Positions 50,518 through 59,642 of a stretch of DNA of 64,000 nt are shown piece by piece (within the stretch, counting starts at the first letter, position 1; each line of letters begins with the position of its first letter). The position numbers were made by a program, and so were the translations under genes. The notes under the pieces are model-generated. The model saw only the letters and a list, made by a program, of their open reading frames with translations. It was not told the DNA's origin and ran no database searches. This DNA comes from Vibrio splendidus (lineage in GTDB: Bacteria; Pseudomonadota; Gammaproteobacteria; Enterobacterales; Vibrionaceae): positions 2,852,001 to 2,916,000 of the forward strand of contig NZ_CP031055.1 of the NCBI RefSeq assembly GCF_003345295.1, read 5' to 3'.

Positions 50518-51036
50518 TTAACGTTCTTCTAGCATTTTTACGATCTGGTTGGCTACCACTTTTGCACTTTGATCGTCGGTACGAACTGTGTAGTCCGCCA
50601 CTTCGTCGTATAGTGCGTTGCGAGATACAGCTAGATCTTCTAGCACATCACGCGGGTTGTCTGTTTGAAGTAGAGGGCGTTTCTTGTCGCGGTTAGTGCG
50701 AGCAAGTTGCTTTTCAATTGTTGTTTCTAGGTATACAACAATGCCTCGTGCAGATAGACGGTTACGGTTTTCTTTGCTCAGCACTGAACCACCGCCTGTC
50801 GCAAGAACAATACCTTGTTCTTCTGTCAGATCGTTGATTACAGATTCTTCGCGCTTACGGAAACCATCTTCGCCCTCAACATCAAAAACCCATGCGATGT
50901 CTGCGCCAGTGCGCTCTTCGATCACAGTGTCAGAGTCTAGAAACTCCATATGAAGTTGGGAAGCTAGGTGTCTACCAATTGTACTTTTGCCGGCGCCCAT
51001 TGGGCCAACAAGAAAAATATTGCGTTTCTCAGCCAT
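50518..51036 (-). CDS. aroK: Shikimate kinase I
   Basis: A 172-residue P-loop kinase (E. coli 173). Walker A is GPMGAGKSTIGRHLA at residues 11-25, DSDTVIEERTGADIAWVFDVEGEDGFRKRE holds the shikimate-binding Asp and Arg, and LATGGGSVLS is conserved. It phosphorylates shikimate at the 3-hydroxyl. It is the first gene of aroKB; an unusual structured spacer separates it from pilQ upstream. Confidence 0.98.
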   Translation of the reverse strand: MAEKRNIFLVGPMGAGKSTIGRHLASQLHMEFLDSDTVIEERTGADIAWVFDVEGEDGFRKREESVINDLTEEQGIVLATGGGSVLSKENRNRLSARGIVVYLETTIEKQLARTNRDKKRPLLQTDNPRDVLEDLAVSRNALYDEVADYTVRTDDQSAKVVANQIVKMLEER

Positions 51037-51118
51037 GTTTTTAGCAGTAATTTACAACGTTAATTCAATGACATCGCCACAAGGTAGGTCAGTACAAGTA
51101 CTGAAATTAAAAGGCCCG

Positions 51119-51181
51119 TGGCACCGATTCCTCACAGATAATTCGTGATAAGACCCGAAATTATCAAGGTTAGGTGCCACT
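51119..51181 (-). promoter_or_regulatory. Long nested hairpin between pilQ and aroK
   Basis: GTGGCACC (51119-51126) is exactly complementary to GGTGCCAC (51174-51181), and inside it GATAATT (51138-51144) pairs with AATTATC (51160-51166). On the minus strand GGGCCTTTTAATTT follows, so it may terminate the pil transcript or act as the aroK leader. Confidence 0.6.
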
Positions 51182-51212
51182 AATGCAACTTTATTTTTAA
51201 TCTAATTGCTCA

Positions 51213-52931
51213 TTACTGAATCACAACTTTGGGTGTAACAAAAATAAGTAGTTCACTTTTACCCACATTTTCATAGCTACGACGGAATAATGCACCCAAA
51301 ACTGGCAGGTCTCCTAACAGAGGAACTTTGTCCACTGTACTGCTCACACTGTGTTGAAATATCCCGCCAAGCACGACTGTTTCACCATTATTAACAAGCA
51401 CTTGCGTCCCTATGCGTTGAGTATCAATGGCAACAGCCTCACCCGTTCCTGTTTTCACTACTTGCCCTGGCCTATCTTGCGTCACGCTTAAATCCAATAC
51501 CAAACGATTGTCGGGCGTGATTTGTGGTGTCACCTTAAGACTCAACACTGCTTTCTTAAATGCGACCGAAGTAGCACCACTTGAAGACGACTCTAAATAA
51601 GGAATTTCAGTACCTTGCTCAATATAAGCGGGCTTTTTATTGGTGGTGATTAAACGTGGGCTGGAAATAATCTCAGCTTTTGACTCTTGTTGTAATGCCG
51701 ACAATTCAAGATCAAGCAAGGTATCTGAACCCAGTTTGGCCACCTGAAACGCAATGCTTGATGCATTAGGAGATGTCGCCCCTAGATTAACGTTGAGGAA
51801 ATCGTCAATCGCACTATTCCCACCATTATCGTCATACGGCGTAATTTGCGATGGGTGGTTGCCCTCTATCGAGCCGCCAACTTTAAAGCTACCGTTGGTG
51901 GAAGAAACACCCCAACGCACCCCTAACTCATCAAGGTTACCCTCGGTAACGGTTACGATGCGCGCTTCTATCTGTACTTGCTTCACGGGAATGTCTAGCG
52001 ATTCAATGATGCCTCGTATCACCGCAATGTTTTCTTCCAATTCACGAATGAGCAGTGAGTTGGTTCTCTCATCAATGGTAATCGAACCGCGGTCAGACAG
52101 CATACTTACCGCACCTTCACCGCCAATCATGTCGGCAATGTCGGTGGCTTTAGCAAAATTAATCTTGATGATTTCCGACTTAAGCTCCCCTAACTCCTCT
52201 TCCAAGCGAGATTTCTCTAACGCTTGTTGCTCTCGAAGATCGAGTTCTGCTTTTGGCGCCACCAAAATAACATTGCCATCAACGCGCTTATCTAGCCCTT
52301 TAACTTGCAAGATAATGTCGAGAACTTGCTGCCAAGGTACGCCATCTAAACGTAAAGTTAGGTTACCCGCTACCGAGTCAGACACCACTAGATTGAAATC
52401 GTTGTAGTCAGCAATCAGCTGCAGGACATTTCGTACCGGGATATCTTGGAAGTTAATCGATATCAGTTTGCCCTCTTTTTCTAAAACGCTTTTCTCTTTG
52501 GTCGCTTCATTGATAACAGGCTTGCTGATCACCACCTCTATGAAACGACCTTTTAGGTTATATTCATACTGATAGTCACCAGCGATCGTCGCCAACAGTC
52601 GTGTGCTGGACGTCTCTTTATAGACTTCAATACCTTCCACTAGGGTCGCGAAATCCTTCACATCCAAAAGATAAAGCTTATCGTCATTAACTTGAGTATT
52701 GAGTAATTCGATACTTAACCCTTCCTGAGCACGTTGAACATCCACCACAGCGGTGCTGGTTGCCAGCTCAATAATAATGACGGCGTCTTTATCTTTGTTT
52801 ACCCTAAAATCAATATTCTCCAATTGATTAGGTAAGCTCTCGGCGTGACTGAGCACACTAAAGACCAACATCACAGACACAGCAAAACCTTGTAGAGCCT
52901 TGCTCACTAATCCACTTATTCCTTTAATCAT
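51213..52931 (-). CDS. pilQ: Type IV pilus secretin PilQ
   Basis: A 572-residue outer-membrane protein with a signal peptide (GFAVSVMLVFSVLSHAES). AMIN-like and STN/N0 domains occupy the first half (ISINFQDIPVRNVLQLIADYNDFNLVVSDSVAGN), and an N1 domain follows at about 260-320. The secretin domain in the last 230 residues has TEIPYLESSSSGATSVAFKKAVLSLKVTPQI and GETVVLGGIFQ. PilQ forms the ring through which the competence/adhesion pilus emerges. It is the last of pilMNOPQ, 35 bases after pilP. Confidence 0.96.
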   Translation of the reverse strand: MIKGISGLVSKALQGFAVSVMLVFSVLSHAESLPNQLENIDFRVNKDKDAVIIIELATSTAVVDVQRAQEGLSIELLNTQVNDDKLYLLDVKDFATLVEGIEVYKETSSTRLLATIAGDYQYEYNLKGRFIEVVISKPVINEATKEKSVLEKEGKLISINFQDIPVRNVLQLIADYNDFNLVVSDSVAGNLTLRLDGVPWQQVLDIILQVKGLDKRVDGNVILVAPKAELDLREQQALEKSRLEEELGELKSEIIKINFAKATDIADMIGGEGAVSMLSDRGSITIDERTNSLLIRELEENIAVIRGIIESLDIPVKQVQIEARIVTVTEGNLDELGVRWGVSSTNGSFKVGGSIEGNHPSQITPYDDNGGNSAIDDFLNVNLGATSPNASSIAFQVAKLGSDTLLDLELSALQQESKAEIISSPRLITTNKKPAYIEQGTEIPYLESSSSGATSVAFKKAVLSLKVTPQITPDNRLVLDLSVTQDRPGQVVKTGTGEAVAIDTQRIGTQVLVNNGETVVLGGIFQHSVSSTVDKVPLLGDLPVLGALFRRSYENVGKSELLIFVTPKVVIQ

Positions 52932-52966
52932 ATTTACATCTCATATCCACATCATGTGACATTGGT

Positions 52967-53485
52967 TTACTTCAGAGCCAGTCTAACGTTGCGCTTATGC
53001 CAACAACCTAAGCCATCTGGAAGAGTTTCATTAATCTGAACGTACTGGCTCGTCACTTTAGTAACTCGGCCATTGTTTAAGCCGATAAACTGGCCTTTTT
53101 TGACGTTTACCACGTTCCCTTTGGGTGTTTGCACTAACCCAAACACACTTGTTCCGCTTCCCATGACGCCTCTTAAACGAAGCTTACTCAACGGGTACTT
53201 CTCTAATTTCCCATTACGAGAACGCGTGCTAGGTTGCCAACAGTCTTTCTTAACTAAAGGCTGATTTTGCACGATGGCTTCTTTAGGCAGTTCAAACGGA
53301 GGACGAAAGGCTCGGCGCTGATAAGTAGCGGCCAAAAATTCAGTCGCAGGAACCAGTTGTTCCACCTCTTTTCTCGCTTTGGCCTCAACTTGCACTACAA
53401 AGTCTTCTAACGAATCTTCATTCGCTTTACAGCCCGTGAGCACAAGCAATAGTAATGTTGAATAAAACACGCTATTGGGTTTCAT
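52967..53485 (-). CDS. pilP: Type IV pilus assembly lipoprotein PilP
   Basis: A 172-residue lipoprotein. Two ATG codons occur in tandem; GGAGG is six bases from the second (53485) and three from the first, so the second is preferred. The signal MKPNSVFYSTLLLLVLTGC ends in Cys. After a flexible part, the beta-domain (about 90-170) carries LRLRGVMGSGTSVFGLVQTPKGNVVNVKKGQFIG. PilP binds PilN/PilO and the PilQ N0 domain, joining inner and outer membrane parts. Its start overlaps the end of pilO. Confidence 0.93.
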   Translation of the reverse strand: MKPNSVFYSTLLLLVLTGCKANEDSLEDFVVQVEAKARKEVEQLVPATEFLAATYQRRAFRPPFELPKEAIVQNQPLVKKDCWQPSTRSRNGKLEKYPLSKLRLRGVMGSGTSVFGLVQTPKGNVVNVKKGQFIGLNNGRVTKVTSQYVQINETLPDGLGCWHKRNVRLALK

Positions 53486-54101
53486 CATTGACCTCCGATT
53501 TAAATTGGTAGGTATAAGCTCGAACCCTGAAGTGCAGCGTGCTACTTTCTTGACTGACTCGCTGCCAATTCACGTCATCAAAGCTGATGATGCGCGGCAG
53601 CTTAGCAATGGCCGCAGAGAAATCACCAATCTCGTGGTAGTCACCCGTCAGCTCGATGTTGAGCGGTAAACGATAGAGAAACTCTTTGTTCTGTTTCTGC
53701 CCCCAGTCAATTCGCGTAAATGTCAGCTTATTATCCAATCCAAGCTCGTTCACAGAGGCCAACATACTGGCTAGCTCTTTTTGAACGGGCAATTGCTCCA
53801 ATAGATAGTCATAACGGCTAGTTAGCTCATCCAGCTGGCTCTGGAGCTTAGGCAAGGCCGCAACCTTATTGGCCTTTATTCTCAAGGTCGCTTTTAAGGT
53901 CTGCTCTTGTTGCTTCATCTGTTGCAGTTCATCGTCGAGCGGCAGCACATAAAGCCAAGTGCCAACACCTTGGATTAACACTATCAACACCAGAATCACG
54001 AGAAGCTGAGGCAGCAATGGCCATTCGGTAATCTCATCAACATCGAGATCTTGCAAACTCATCCTGTTTTGCCAACTAATCTTATTTTGCAGGTTAGCCA
54101 T
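53472..54101 (-). CDS. pilO: Type IV pilus alignment protein PilO
   Basis: A 209-residue inner-membrane protein: one transmembrane segment at about 30-50 (LPQLLVILVLIVLIQGVGTWLYVL), a coiled coil (about 55-100), then a ferredoxin-like periplasmic domain. It pairs with PilN and PilP to link the cytoplasmic PilM ring to the secretin. Its start overlaps the pilN stop by eight bases. Confidence 0.93.
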   Translation of the reverse strand: MANLQNKISWQNRMSLQDLDVDEITEWPLLPQLLVILVLIVLIQGVGTWLYVLPLDDELQQMKQQEQTLKATLRIKANKVAALPKLQSQLDELTSRYDYLLEQLPVQKELASMLASVNELGLDNKLTFTRIDWGQKQNKEFLYRLPLNIELTGDYHEIGDFSAAIAKLPRIISFDDVNWQRVSQESSTLHFRVRAYTYQFKSEVNDETQ

Positions 54102-54693
54102 GATGCGTCCCCTTCTCTTTTCTGCTCGCGGTTGTGTTTTCTAAAGACACAGGACTAAACACAAAAGAGACCTTGAAGGTCTGGAACTCTTTATTGAAGC
54201 GCTTGCGGTTATGAACGATGGAGTGCATCTCGACCCCTTCCAGAGAATCAGAACGCTCTAGATTGTCCAACATGGTGGCGAGACGAGCGGTGCTGTCGCT
54301 GATGCCCGACATTTCAATCTCCTGACCATTCATCTTTATCTTGTCGACATACACACCTTCAGGAATAAGCTCCGGCATCAGGTTCATAAAGTCGGTGGTC
54401 TTGTTGCGACCAAGCTGCAACGATTCGACTACATCAAGCCTAGTCAGAATCGCTTTATGCTCCTGCTCTGCGACCTTTAATGACTGAATCTGTCGGTCGA
54501 GCTCGGCAATATATCGATTGAGGTAACTAAGACGGGCTTGCTGCTTGGCTTGTTGGTCGGAAAAATAGTGACCAACCGCCCATTGCCCTGCAAGCGCGAT
54601 GATGACACCAAGAATGATAAGATGAATAAAGCGCTTCTTGTGCTGAGCACGAATATCATCACGCCACGGCAGCAGGTTAATTTGATGCAACAT
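54094..54693 (-). CDS. pilN: Type IV pilus alignment protein PilN
   Basis: A 199-residue protein. The ATG at 54693, preceded by GGGAG, gives MLHQINLLPWRDDIRAQHKKRF; the INLLPWR motif binds the PilM groove. One transmembrane helix follows at about 24-44 (IHLIILGVIIALAGQWAVGHYF), then coiled coil and a periplasmic ferredoxin-like domain. A longer frame starts nine codons upstream inside pilM. It overlaps both neighbours, so pilM-N-O are translationally coupled. Confidence 0.93.
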   Translation of the reverse strand: MLHQINLLPWRDDIRAQHKKRFIHLIILGVIIALAGQWAVGHYFSDQQAKQQARLSYLNRYIAELDRQIQSLKVAEQEHKAILTRLDVVESLQLGRNKTTDFMNLMPELIPEGVYVDKIKMNGQEIEMSGISDSTARLATMLDNLERSDSLEGVEMHSIVHNRKRFNKEFQTFKVSFVFSPVSLENTTASRKEKGTHHG

Positions 54694-55702
54694 GCTTTTC
54701 TCCCTGCCACTTGAGTCCACTCATCGCCATACCCGCCGCAATACCGAAATGTTGCCGATTCGTTGGTAATCGACGTCGCTTCGCCACCTTATTCTCAAAT
54801 AGAGACAAAGGATTCAGAGACTCGCAACTCATCTGAAAATGACGTTCTAGCTCTTCGGTTACCATCGGAATGCTGGCGCCCTCGCCCATCAGCCAGATCC
54901 CGGAGATAGGTTGCTGCGCATTTCCCGAGGAATAGAGCTGCAATTGACGCTTGAGCTTCTCAATCAGGTTAACAATGAATTGATGTGTATCTTCAGTGGT
55001 GGCGAACACACTCTCGATATCACTTGCAGCACCATTGCTGCGAAGATCTTTAGTACCAAAAGCGATATCTTTATAAAACGGAGCCAAACCTTGTGGAATA
55101 ATGCCTAGCGACGTTTGGTCGATTCCCACATCCACCAGCAGCCAGTTTTTCTTTTCGGGGTATAGGCGCGATGCCATTTGCCAGATGTTAAGCAGTCCAT
55201 GCGCCTGCGTGTCTACCACCACAGGTTTAAAACCAGCTTTGGTCAAAGCATCCGCTCGGCTATCCACCACTTCTTTACGTGTGGCGTATACCTGGTAACT
55301 GCTTGTCGAACCTTTACCAAATCGTTTGTCTTCTAGCTTTACAAAATCTAAACTCAGCTCCTCTATCGGAAAGGGAGATTGATGAGCAAAGGTTTGATAG
55401 ATCGAAAACTCTTTTTCTCTGTCTTCTAACTCACTCTCTATTTGCAGTACTTTGCTGATCACCGTGTTATCAGGTACTGAAATGGCGACGTTGCAACAGC
55501 CAAAAGGCAGACCTTTCCTAAGTTCTTTAAGTTTCTTAACAGTTTTCTGATACTCCAAAGTATGGTTAGCTGTAAAAATGTCGTCCGAAATCGGCAGCTC
55601 TTTGTATCCCACTAGGGCATACAACTCCCCCACGGGTTTTAGTACCACAGCTTTGATGCTGTGATGATTTATATCTATGCCTGTAATTAATGATGAACCC
55701 AT
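54677..55702 (-). CDS. pilM: Type IV pilus assembly ATPase-like protein PilM
   Basis: A 341-residue actin-like protein. The ATG at 55702 (AGGAG nine bases upstream) gives MGSSLITGIDINHHSIKAVVL; a TTG eight codons earlier is less likely. The actin fold is visible in LVDVGIDQTSLGIIP (phosphate 2) and WLMGEGASIPMVTEELERHFQ (adenosine). PilM forms a cytoplasmic ring that binds PilN. It is the first gene of pilMNOPQ and is divergent from mrcA, a widespread arrangement. Confidence 0.94.
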   Translation of the reverse strand: MGSSLITGIDINHHSIKAVVLKPVGELYALVGYKELPISDDIFTANHTLEYQKTVKKLKELRKGLPFGCCNVAISVPDNTVISKVLQIESELEDREKEFSIYQTFAHQSPFPIEELSLDFVKLEDKRFGKGSTSSYQVYATRKEVVDSRADALTKAGFKPVVVDTQAHGLLNIWQMASRLYPEKKNWLLVDVGIDQTSLGIIPQGLAPFYKDIAFGTKDLRSNGAASDIESVFATTEDTHQFIVNLIEKLKRQLQLYSSGNAQQPISGIWLMGEGASIPMVTEELERHFQMSCESLNPLSLFENKVAKRRRLPTNRQHFGIAAGMAMSGLKWQGEKHVASN

Positions 55703-55853
55703 GTGACCTAGCTCCTGAAGTGCCAAGCATTTCGTTGATTATCTAGGGGTTGTGATTATTAGTTAAATAAGCGTTAATAAACGAAAGCTAAGTTTTTAGC
55801 CTAGAGTACAAGGGTTTGCTGCTTATCAGCCTTAACTAATCAGGGATTATCCG

Positions 55854-58415
55854 GTGAAGTTCATAAAGCGATTATTCATATTTACATTGATTTGCATGAT
55901 TCTTGGAGTCAGTACAATTTTTGGGTTTTATTATTACGTAAAACCAGAGTTGCCTGATGTTGCCACTTTGCGTGACGTGAAGCTCCAAACGCCAATGCAA
56001 GTCTTCAGTCAAGACGGTAAGTTGATCTCTCAATTTGGCGAAAAGCGTCGTAACCCAGTGACTTATGACGAGATTCCTCGCCACTTAGTTGAGGCCCTGA
56101 TTGCCACCGAAGATAGCCGTTTTTACGAACACCCAGGTATTGACCCAATCGGTATCACCCGTGCAGCGCTCGTCGTTGCAATGTCGGGTTCAGCCAAACA
56201 AGGGGCGAGTACCATTACTCAGCAGCTTGCGCGTAACTTCTTCTTATCTAATGAGAAAAAGATCATGCGTAAGATCAAAGAGATCTTCATTGCAATCCAT
56301 ATCGAGCAACTGCTTAGCAAAGAAGAGATCATGGAGCTTTATGTAAATAAGATCTTCCTTGGTCACCGCTCGTACGGTTTTGGCGCGGCAGCGCGTGTTT
56401 ATTTCGGAAAGGATCTCCCTGAGCTCACCCTGAGTGAAATTGCTACGCTGGCGGGTATGCCGAAAGCACCATCCACGATGAACCCTATCTATTCGCTTGA
56501 GCGCGCGACTCACCGTCGTAACGTGGTATTACGTCGTATGTTAGACGAGAAATACATCACTCAAGCAGAGTTCGATGAAGCTCGTAGCGAGACATTGATA
56601 TCGAAATACCACGGTGCAGAGATTGAACTGAGCGCGCCGTATGTTGCTGAAGTAGCACGTGCGTGGATGGTTGAACGCTATGGCGAAGCTGCTTATACAT
56701 CAGGCATGAAGGTTTACACGACCGTTGATTCGAAACTGCAAAAAGCAGCGAACCAAGCGGCGATTAAGAACCTACTTGGCTACGATGAGCGTCACGGCTA
56801 CCGTGGTGCAGAAAAAGTATTGTGGCAGACGGCTCAATCAGCTTGGGATCAGGAACAAATCGTTAAACACCTTAAGTCTCAACCAACCTATGGTGACTTA
56901 GTCCCTGCTGTTGTTACCGCGGTTGATTCAAAAAGCGCTCAAGTTTGGGTTAAAAACCAAGGCGAAGGCACTATTGAGTGGCAAGGCATGAACTGGGCAC
57001 GTAAATTCCTAACGGATAATCGCCAAGGACCAGCACCCTCTCAAGCGAAAGAGATTCTTGCTGTTGGTGAGCAAGTTTGGGTTCGCCATGAAGCAATTAC
57101 AGGAGACGAAGTATCTGAAGAACCGACAGAAGAGTCAGCAGAGGCGAAGTCAGAAACACCTGTTGAATGGCGACTAAGCCAAGTACCCAATGCGAATACT
57201 GCCTTTGTTGCAATGAACCCGAACAACGGCGCAGTATTGTCGATGGTGGGTGGCTTTAACTTTGTTCACAACAAATTCAACCGTGCGACGCAATCTATTC
57301 GTCAGGTGGGTTCTGGTATCAAACCATTTATCTACTCAGCGGCCATTGATAAAGGCCTAACGTTGGCATCACTGATCAACGATGCACCTATCAATCAATG
57401 GGATAAGAGCCAAGGTACCGCATGGCGACCAAAGAACTCACCACCGACCTACGTGGGTCCTACGCGTTTACGTATTGGCTTAGCTCAATCTAAAAACGTA
57501 ATGGCTGTGCGTGTGCTGCGTGAAGTTGGCTTAGATGATACTCGTAACTACCTAACTCGTTTTGGTTTTGATATTGACGAAGTACCTCGCTCTGAAACCA
57601 TTGCTCTAGGTGCGGGTAGCTTAACGCCAATGAAGGTAGCTCAAGGTTACTCAGTATTCGCTAATGGCGGCTACTACGTTGAACCTTTCTACATCAGCCG
57701 CATTGAAACGCCATTTGGTGAGACTGAATTCGAAGCAACACCAAAAGTGGTTTGTAAGGACAATTGCGATCATAAGGTTGCCACAGACCCAATGGCCGAT
57801 GAGTTTGCAGAGCAAGATGTGGATGCCAAAGTGCAATACGCGCCTCAAGTCATCTCTGAGCAAAACGCATTCCTTGTTCGCGAAATGATGTACAGCAACA
57901 TCTGGGGCGGCGGTGACTGGAGTGCTGGCACAGGTTGGAATGGTACAGGTTGGCGAGCTCAGCCGTTGAAGCGTCGTGACATTGGCGGTAAAACCGGCAC
58001 AACCAATGACTCGAAAGATACATGGTACAGCGGCTACGGCCCTGGCATGGTGGCAACGGTATGGGTTGGTTTTGATAACCACAACCGTAACCTAGGTCGA
58101 ACTAAAGCGAACTCTAACCTTGGCAAGAGCCAGATTACCGGTGCCGAAGCGGGCGCTAAAACGGCAGAGCCTGCATGGGTTGATTTCATGGGTACAGCGT
58201 TAGCAGGCGTTCCTGCGCAACGTAAAGAGCTTCCAGAAAACATCATCCGTGTTCGTATCGACCGTGAAACGGGCCTACTGACCAACAAGTTCGATAGCTC
58301 ATCAATGTTCGAGTACTTCGAGAAAGGCACAGAGCCAACTGAGTACATCACTGAACGTTTCAATGATGACATCTACTCAACGTCATCAGGCGAAGCAGTA
58401 GAAGAGCTGTTCTAG
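55854..58415 (+). CDS. mrcA: Penicillin-binding protein 1A
   Basis: An 853-residue class-A PBP (E. coli 850). After one N-terminal membrane anchor (RLFIFTLICMILGVSTIFGFYYYV), the glycosyltransferase domain (about 55-230) has EDSRFYEHPGIDPIG and GASTITQQLARN. The transpeptidase domain has the SxxK nucleophile in GSGIKPFIYSAA (about 480-490) and KTGTT in GGKTGTTNDSKD. An OB-like insert with an acidic loop lies between. It builds and cross-links peptidoglycan. A perfect palindromic terminator follows. Confidence 0.98.
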   Translation: MKFIKRLFIFTLICMILGVSTIFGFYYYVKPELPDVATLRDVKLQTPMQVFSQDGKLISQFGEKRRNPVTYDEIPRHLVEALIATEDSRFYEHPGIDPIGITRAALVVAMSGSAKQGASTITQQLARNFFLSNEKKIMRKIKEIFIAIHIEQLLSKEEIMELYVNKIFLGHRSYGFGAAARVYFGKDLPELTLSEIATLAGMPKAPSTMNPIYSLERATHRRNVVLRRMLDEKYITQAEFDEARSETLISKYHGAEIELSAPYVAEVARAWMVERYGEAAYTSGMKVYTTVDSKLQKAANQAAIKNLLGYDERHGYRGAEKVLWQTAQSAWDQEQIVKHLKSQPTYGDLVPAVVTAVDSKSAQVWVKNQGEGTIEWQGMNWARKFLTDNRQGPAPSQAKEILAVGEQVWVRHEAITGDEVSEEPTEESAEAKSETPVEWRLSQVPNANTAFVAMNPNNGAVLSMVGGFNFVHNKFNRATQSIRQVGSGIKPFIYSAAIDKGLTLASLINDAPINQWDKSQGTAWRPKNSPPTYVGPTRLRIGLAQSKNVMAVRVLREVGLDDTRNYLTRFGFDIDEVPRSETIALGAGSLTPMKVAQGYSVFANGGYYVEPFYISRIETPFGETEFEATPKVVCKDNCDHKVATDPMADEFAEQDVDAKVQYAPQVISEQNAFLVREMMYSNIWGGGDWSAGTGWNGTGWRAQPLKRRDIGGKTGTTNDSKDTWYSGYGPGMVATVWVGFDNHNRNLGRTKANSNLGKSQITGAEAGAKTAEPAWVDFMGTALAGVPAQRKELPENIIRVRIDRETGLLTNKFDSSSMFEYFEKGTEPTEYITERFNDDIYSTSSGEAVEELF

Positions 58416-58449
58416 CTAGAGTTTGTTGAACCTAGCAAGATGAACCAAC

Positions 58450-58487
58450 AAAAAAGGGTTGATATGAATTCATATCAACCCTTTTTT
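58450..58487. terminator. Fully palindromic 38-bp bidirectional terminator
   Basis: Bases 58450-58487 form a perfect palindrome centred on ATGAATTCAT, with A-runs on the left and T-runs on the right. It ends mrcA on the plus strand and oxyR on the minus strand, 41 bases past the oxyR stop. Confidence 0.92.
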
Positions 58488-58527
58488 TATATCTACATCT
58501 GAACGAACTCCACTCTAAACTCGAGTG

Positions 58528-59421
58528 CTAAGCCGTTTTTTCCAATTGAGTTCGGATAGCCTCAGCCAGTTGCTCAAAACGCCCCTTTAGCGGAGAGCCC
58601 GGTCGGTAGGCAACAACAATGCGACGTGAAGGTGTTGGATTCACCGCTGGCACGTAACACACGCCATCTTTCTGCTTTTCCTTTGGAACCGATAACTGAG
58701 GTAACAAGGTAATGCCCGCCCCTGCCGCTACCATGTTACGCAGCGTTTCTAAGCTGGTCGCTTTAAAGCGTTCATCATCTTTTGCACCCGCAGCAAAACA
58801 GAAACCCAAGGCTTGGTCTCGTAAGCAATGACCATCGCCCAGTGCAAGTACGGTTTGTCCATTTAACTGCAGCATATCGACAGCGTCCTGTTGTGCCCAT
58901 TCATGGTCACACGGTACGGCAACGCTTAATGGCTCGTCATAGACATCAATCTCTTTGAACGCTGCCGTTTCATCAACCGCAGCCAGCACCAAGCAATCAA
59001 GCTTGCCATCTTCTAGTTGGCTCACTAACTGATGGGTCTGCGCTTCGTGCAGGTAAAGCTCAAGATCTGGGAAACTCTCTTTTAGATGAGGAATAATCTT
59101 TGGCAAAATGTATGGGCCAACGGTCGGGATAAAACCAATGTGCATTGGTCCCGTCATCGCTTCACCGTGTCCACTCGCCATATCTTTAAACGTCTTTACC
59201 TCGTTGAGAATGCGCTTGGCTTGCTCAACAAGTTGTAAACCTGACTCTGTAAATATTACCTTCCTTGGGCTACGCTCGGTTAACTGAAGTCCAATTTCAT
59301 CTTCCAGTTTGCGTATTTGACCGCTCAATGTCGGCTGACTTACAAAGCACGCTTCTGCTGCTTTTCGAAAATGTTTGTGCTCAGCGAGCGCCACCAAGTA
59401 TTCAAAGTCACGAATGTTCAT
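58528..59421 (-). CDS. oxyR: Peroxide-sensing regulator OxyR
   Basis: A 297-residue LysR-type regulator (E. coli 305). The helix-turn-helix is HFRKAAEACFVSQPTLSGQIRKLEDEIG (about 18-45). The redox cysteines are Cys199 and Cys208 in GHCLRDQALGFCFAAG, at the same positions as in E. coli, so it should be activated by an intramolecular disulfide. It is divergent from the Prx-Grx gene with a full OxyR operator in the 221-base gap, so it probably activates that gene and controls itself. Confidence 0.97.
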   Translation of the reverse strand: MNIRDFEYLVALAEHKHFRKAAEACFVSQPTLSGQIRKLEDEIGLQLTERSPRKVIFTESGLQLVEQAKRILNEVKTFKDMASGHGEAMTGPMHIGFIPTVGPYILPKIIPHLKESFPDLELYLHEAQTHQLVSQLEDGKLDCLVLAAVDETAAFKEIDVYDEPLSVAVPCDHEWAQQDAVDMLQLNGQTVLALGDGHCLRDQALGFCFAAGAKDDERFKATSLETLRNMVAAGAGITLLPQLSVPKEKQKDGVCYVPAVNPTPSRRIVVAYRPGSPLKGRFEQLAEAIRTQLEKTA

Positions 59422-59494
59422 GCTCAGTCTCTTACCTCAGGTTTTAATAAGAACAAGGTTTTTAATAGAAACATTTAAAAGAAAAATGCTCTTG

Positions 59495-59531
59495 ATAGAA
59501 TTTACCTATCAAAACCATAACATCAAACGAT
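59495..59531. promoter_or_regulatory. OxyR operator, two half-sites
   Basis: ATAG-N7-CTAT at 59495-59509 is a perfect OxyR element. After seven bases, ATAA-N7-CGAT (59517-59531) is the second element with two changes. This matches the ATAG-N7-CTAT-N7-ATAG-N7-CTAT consensus of oxidised OxyR. Confidence 0.85.
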
Positions 59532-59559
59532 TAGAGCTATCAAAGGATTTATCTAATAA
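59531..59559 (+). promoter_or_regulatory. Promoter of the Prx-Grx gene
   Basis: TTAGAG (59531-59536) and TAATAA (59554-59559) are separated by 17 bases. The weak -35 abuts the OxyR operator, as expected for an activator-dependent promoter. Confidence 0.65.
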
Positions 59560-59642
59560 TGGGCTCAACGAAACGAAACAGAGCAAAGAAAAACGTTATG
59601 CTCTGATAGAAAAAAATTAAAATACTATTTAAGGAAATCAAT

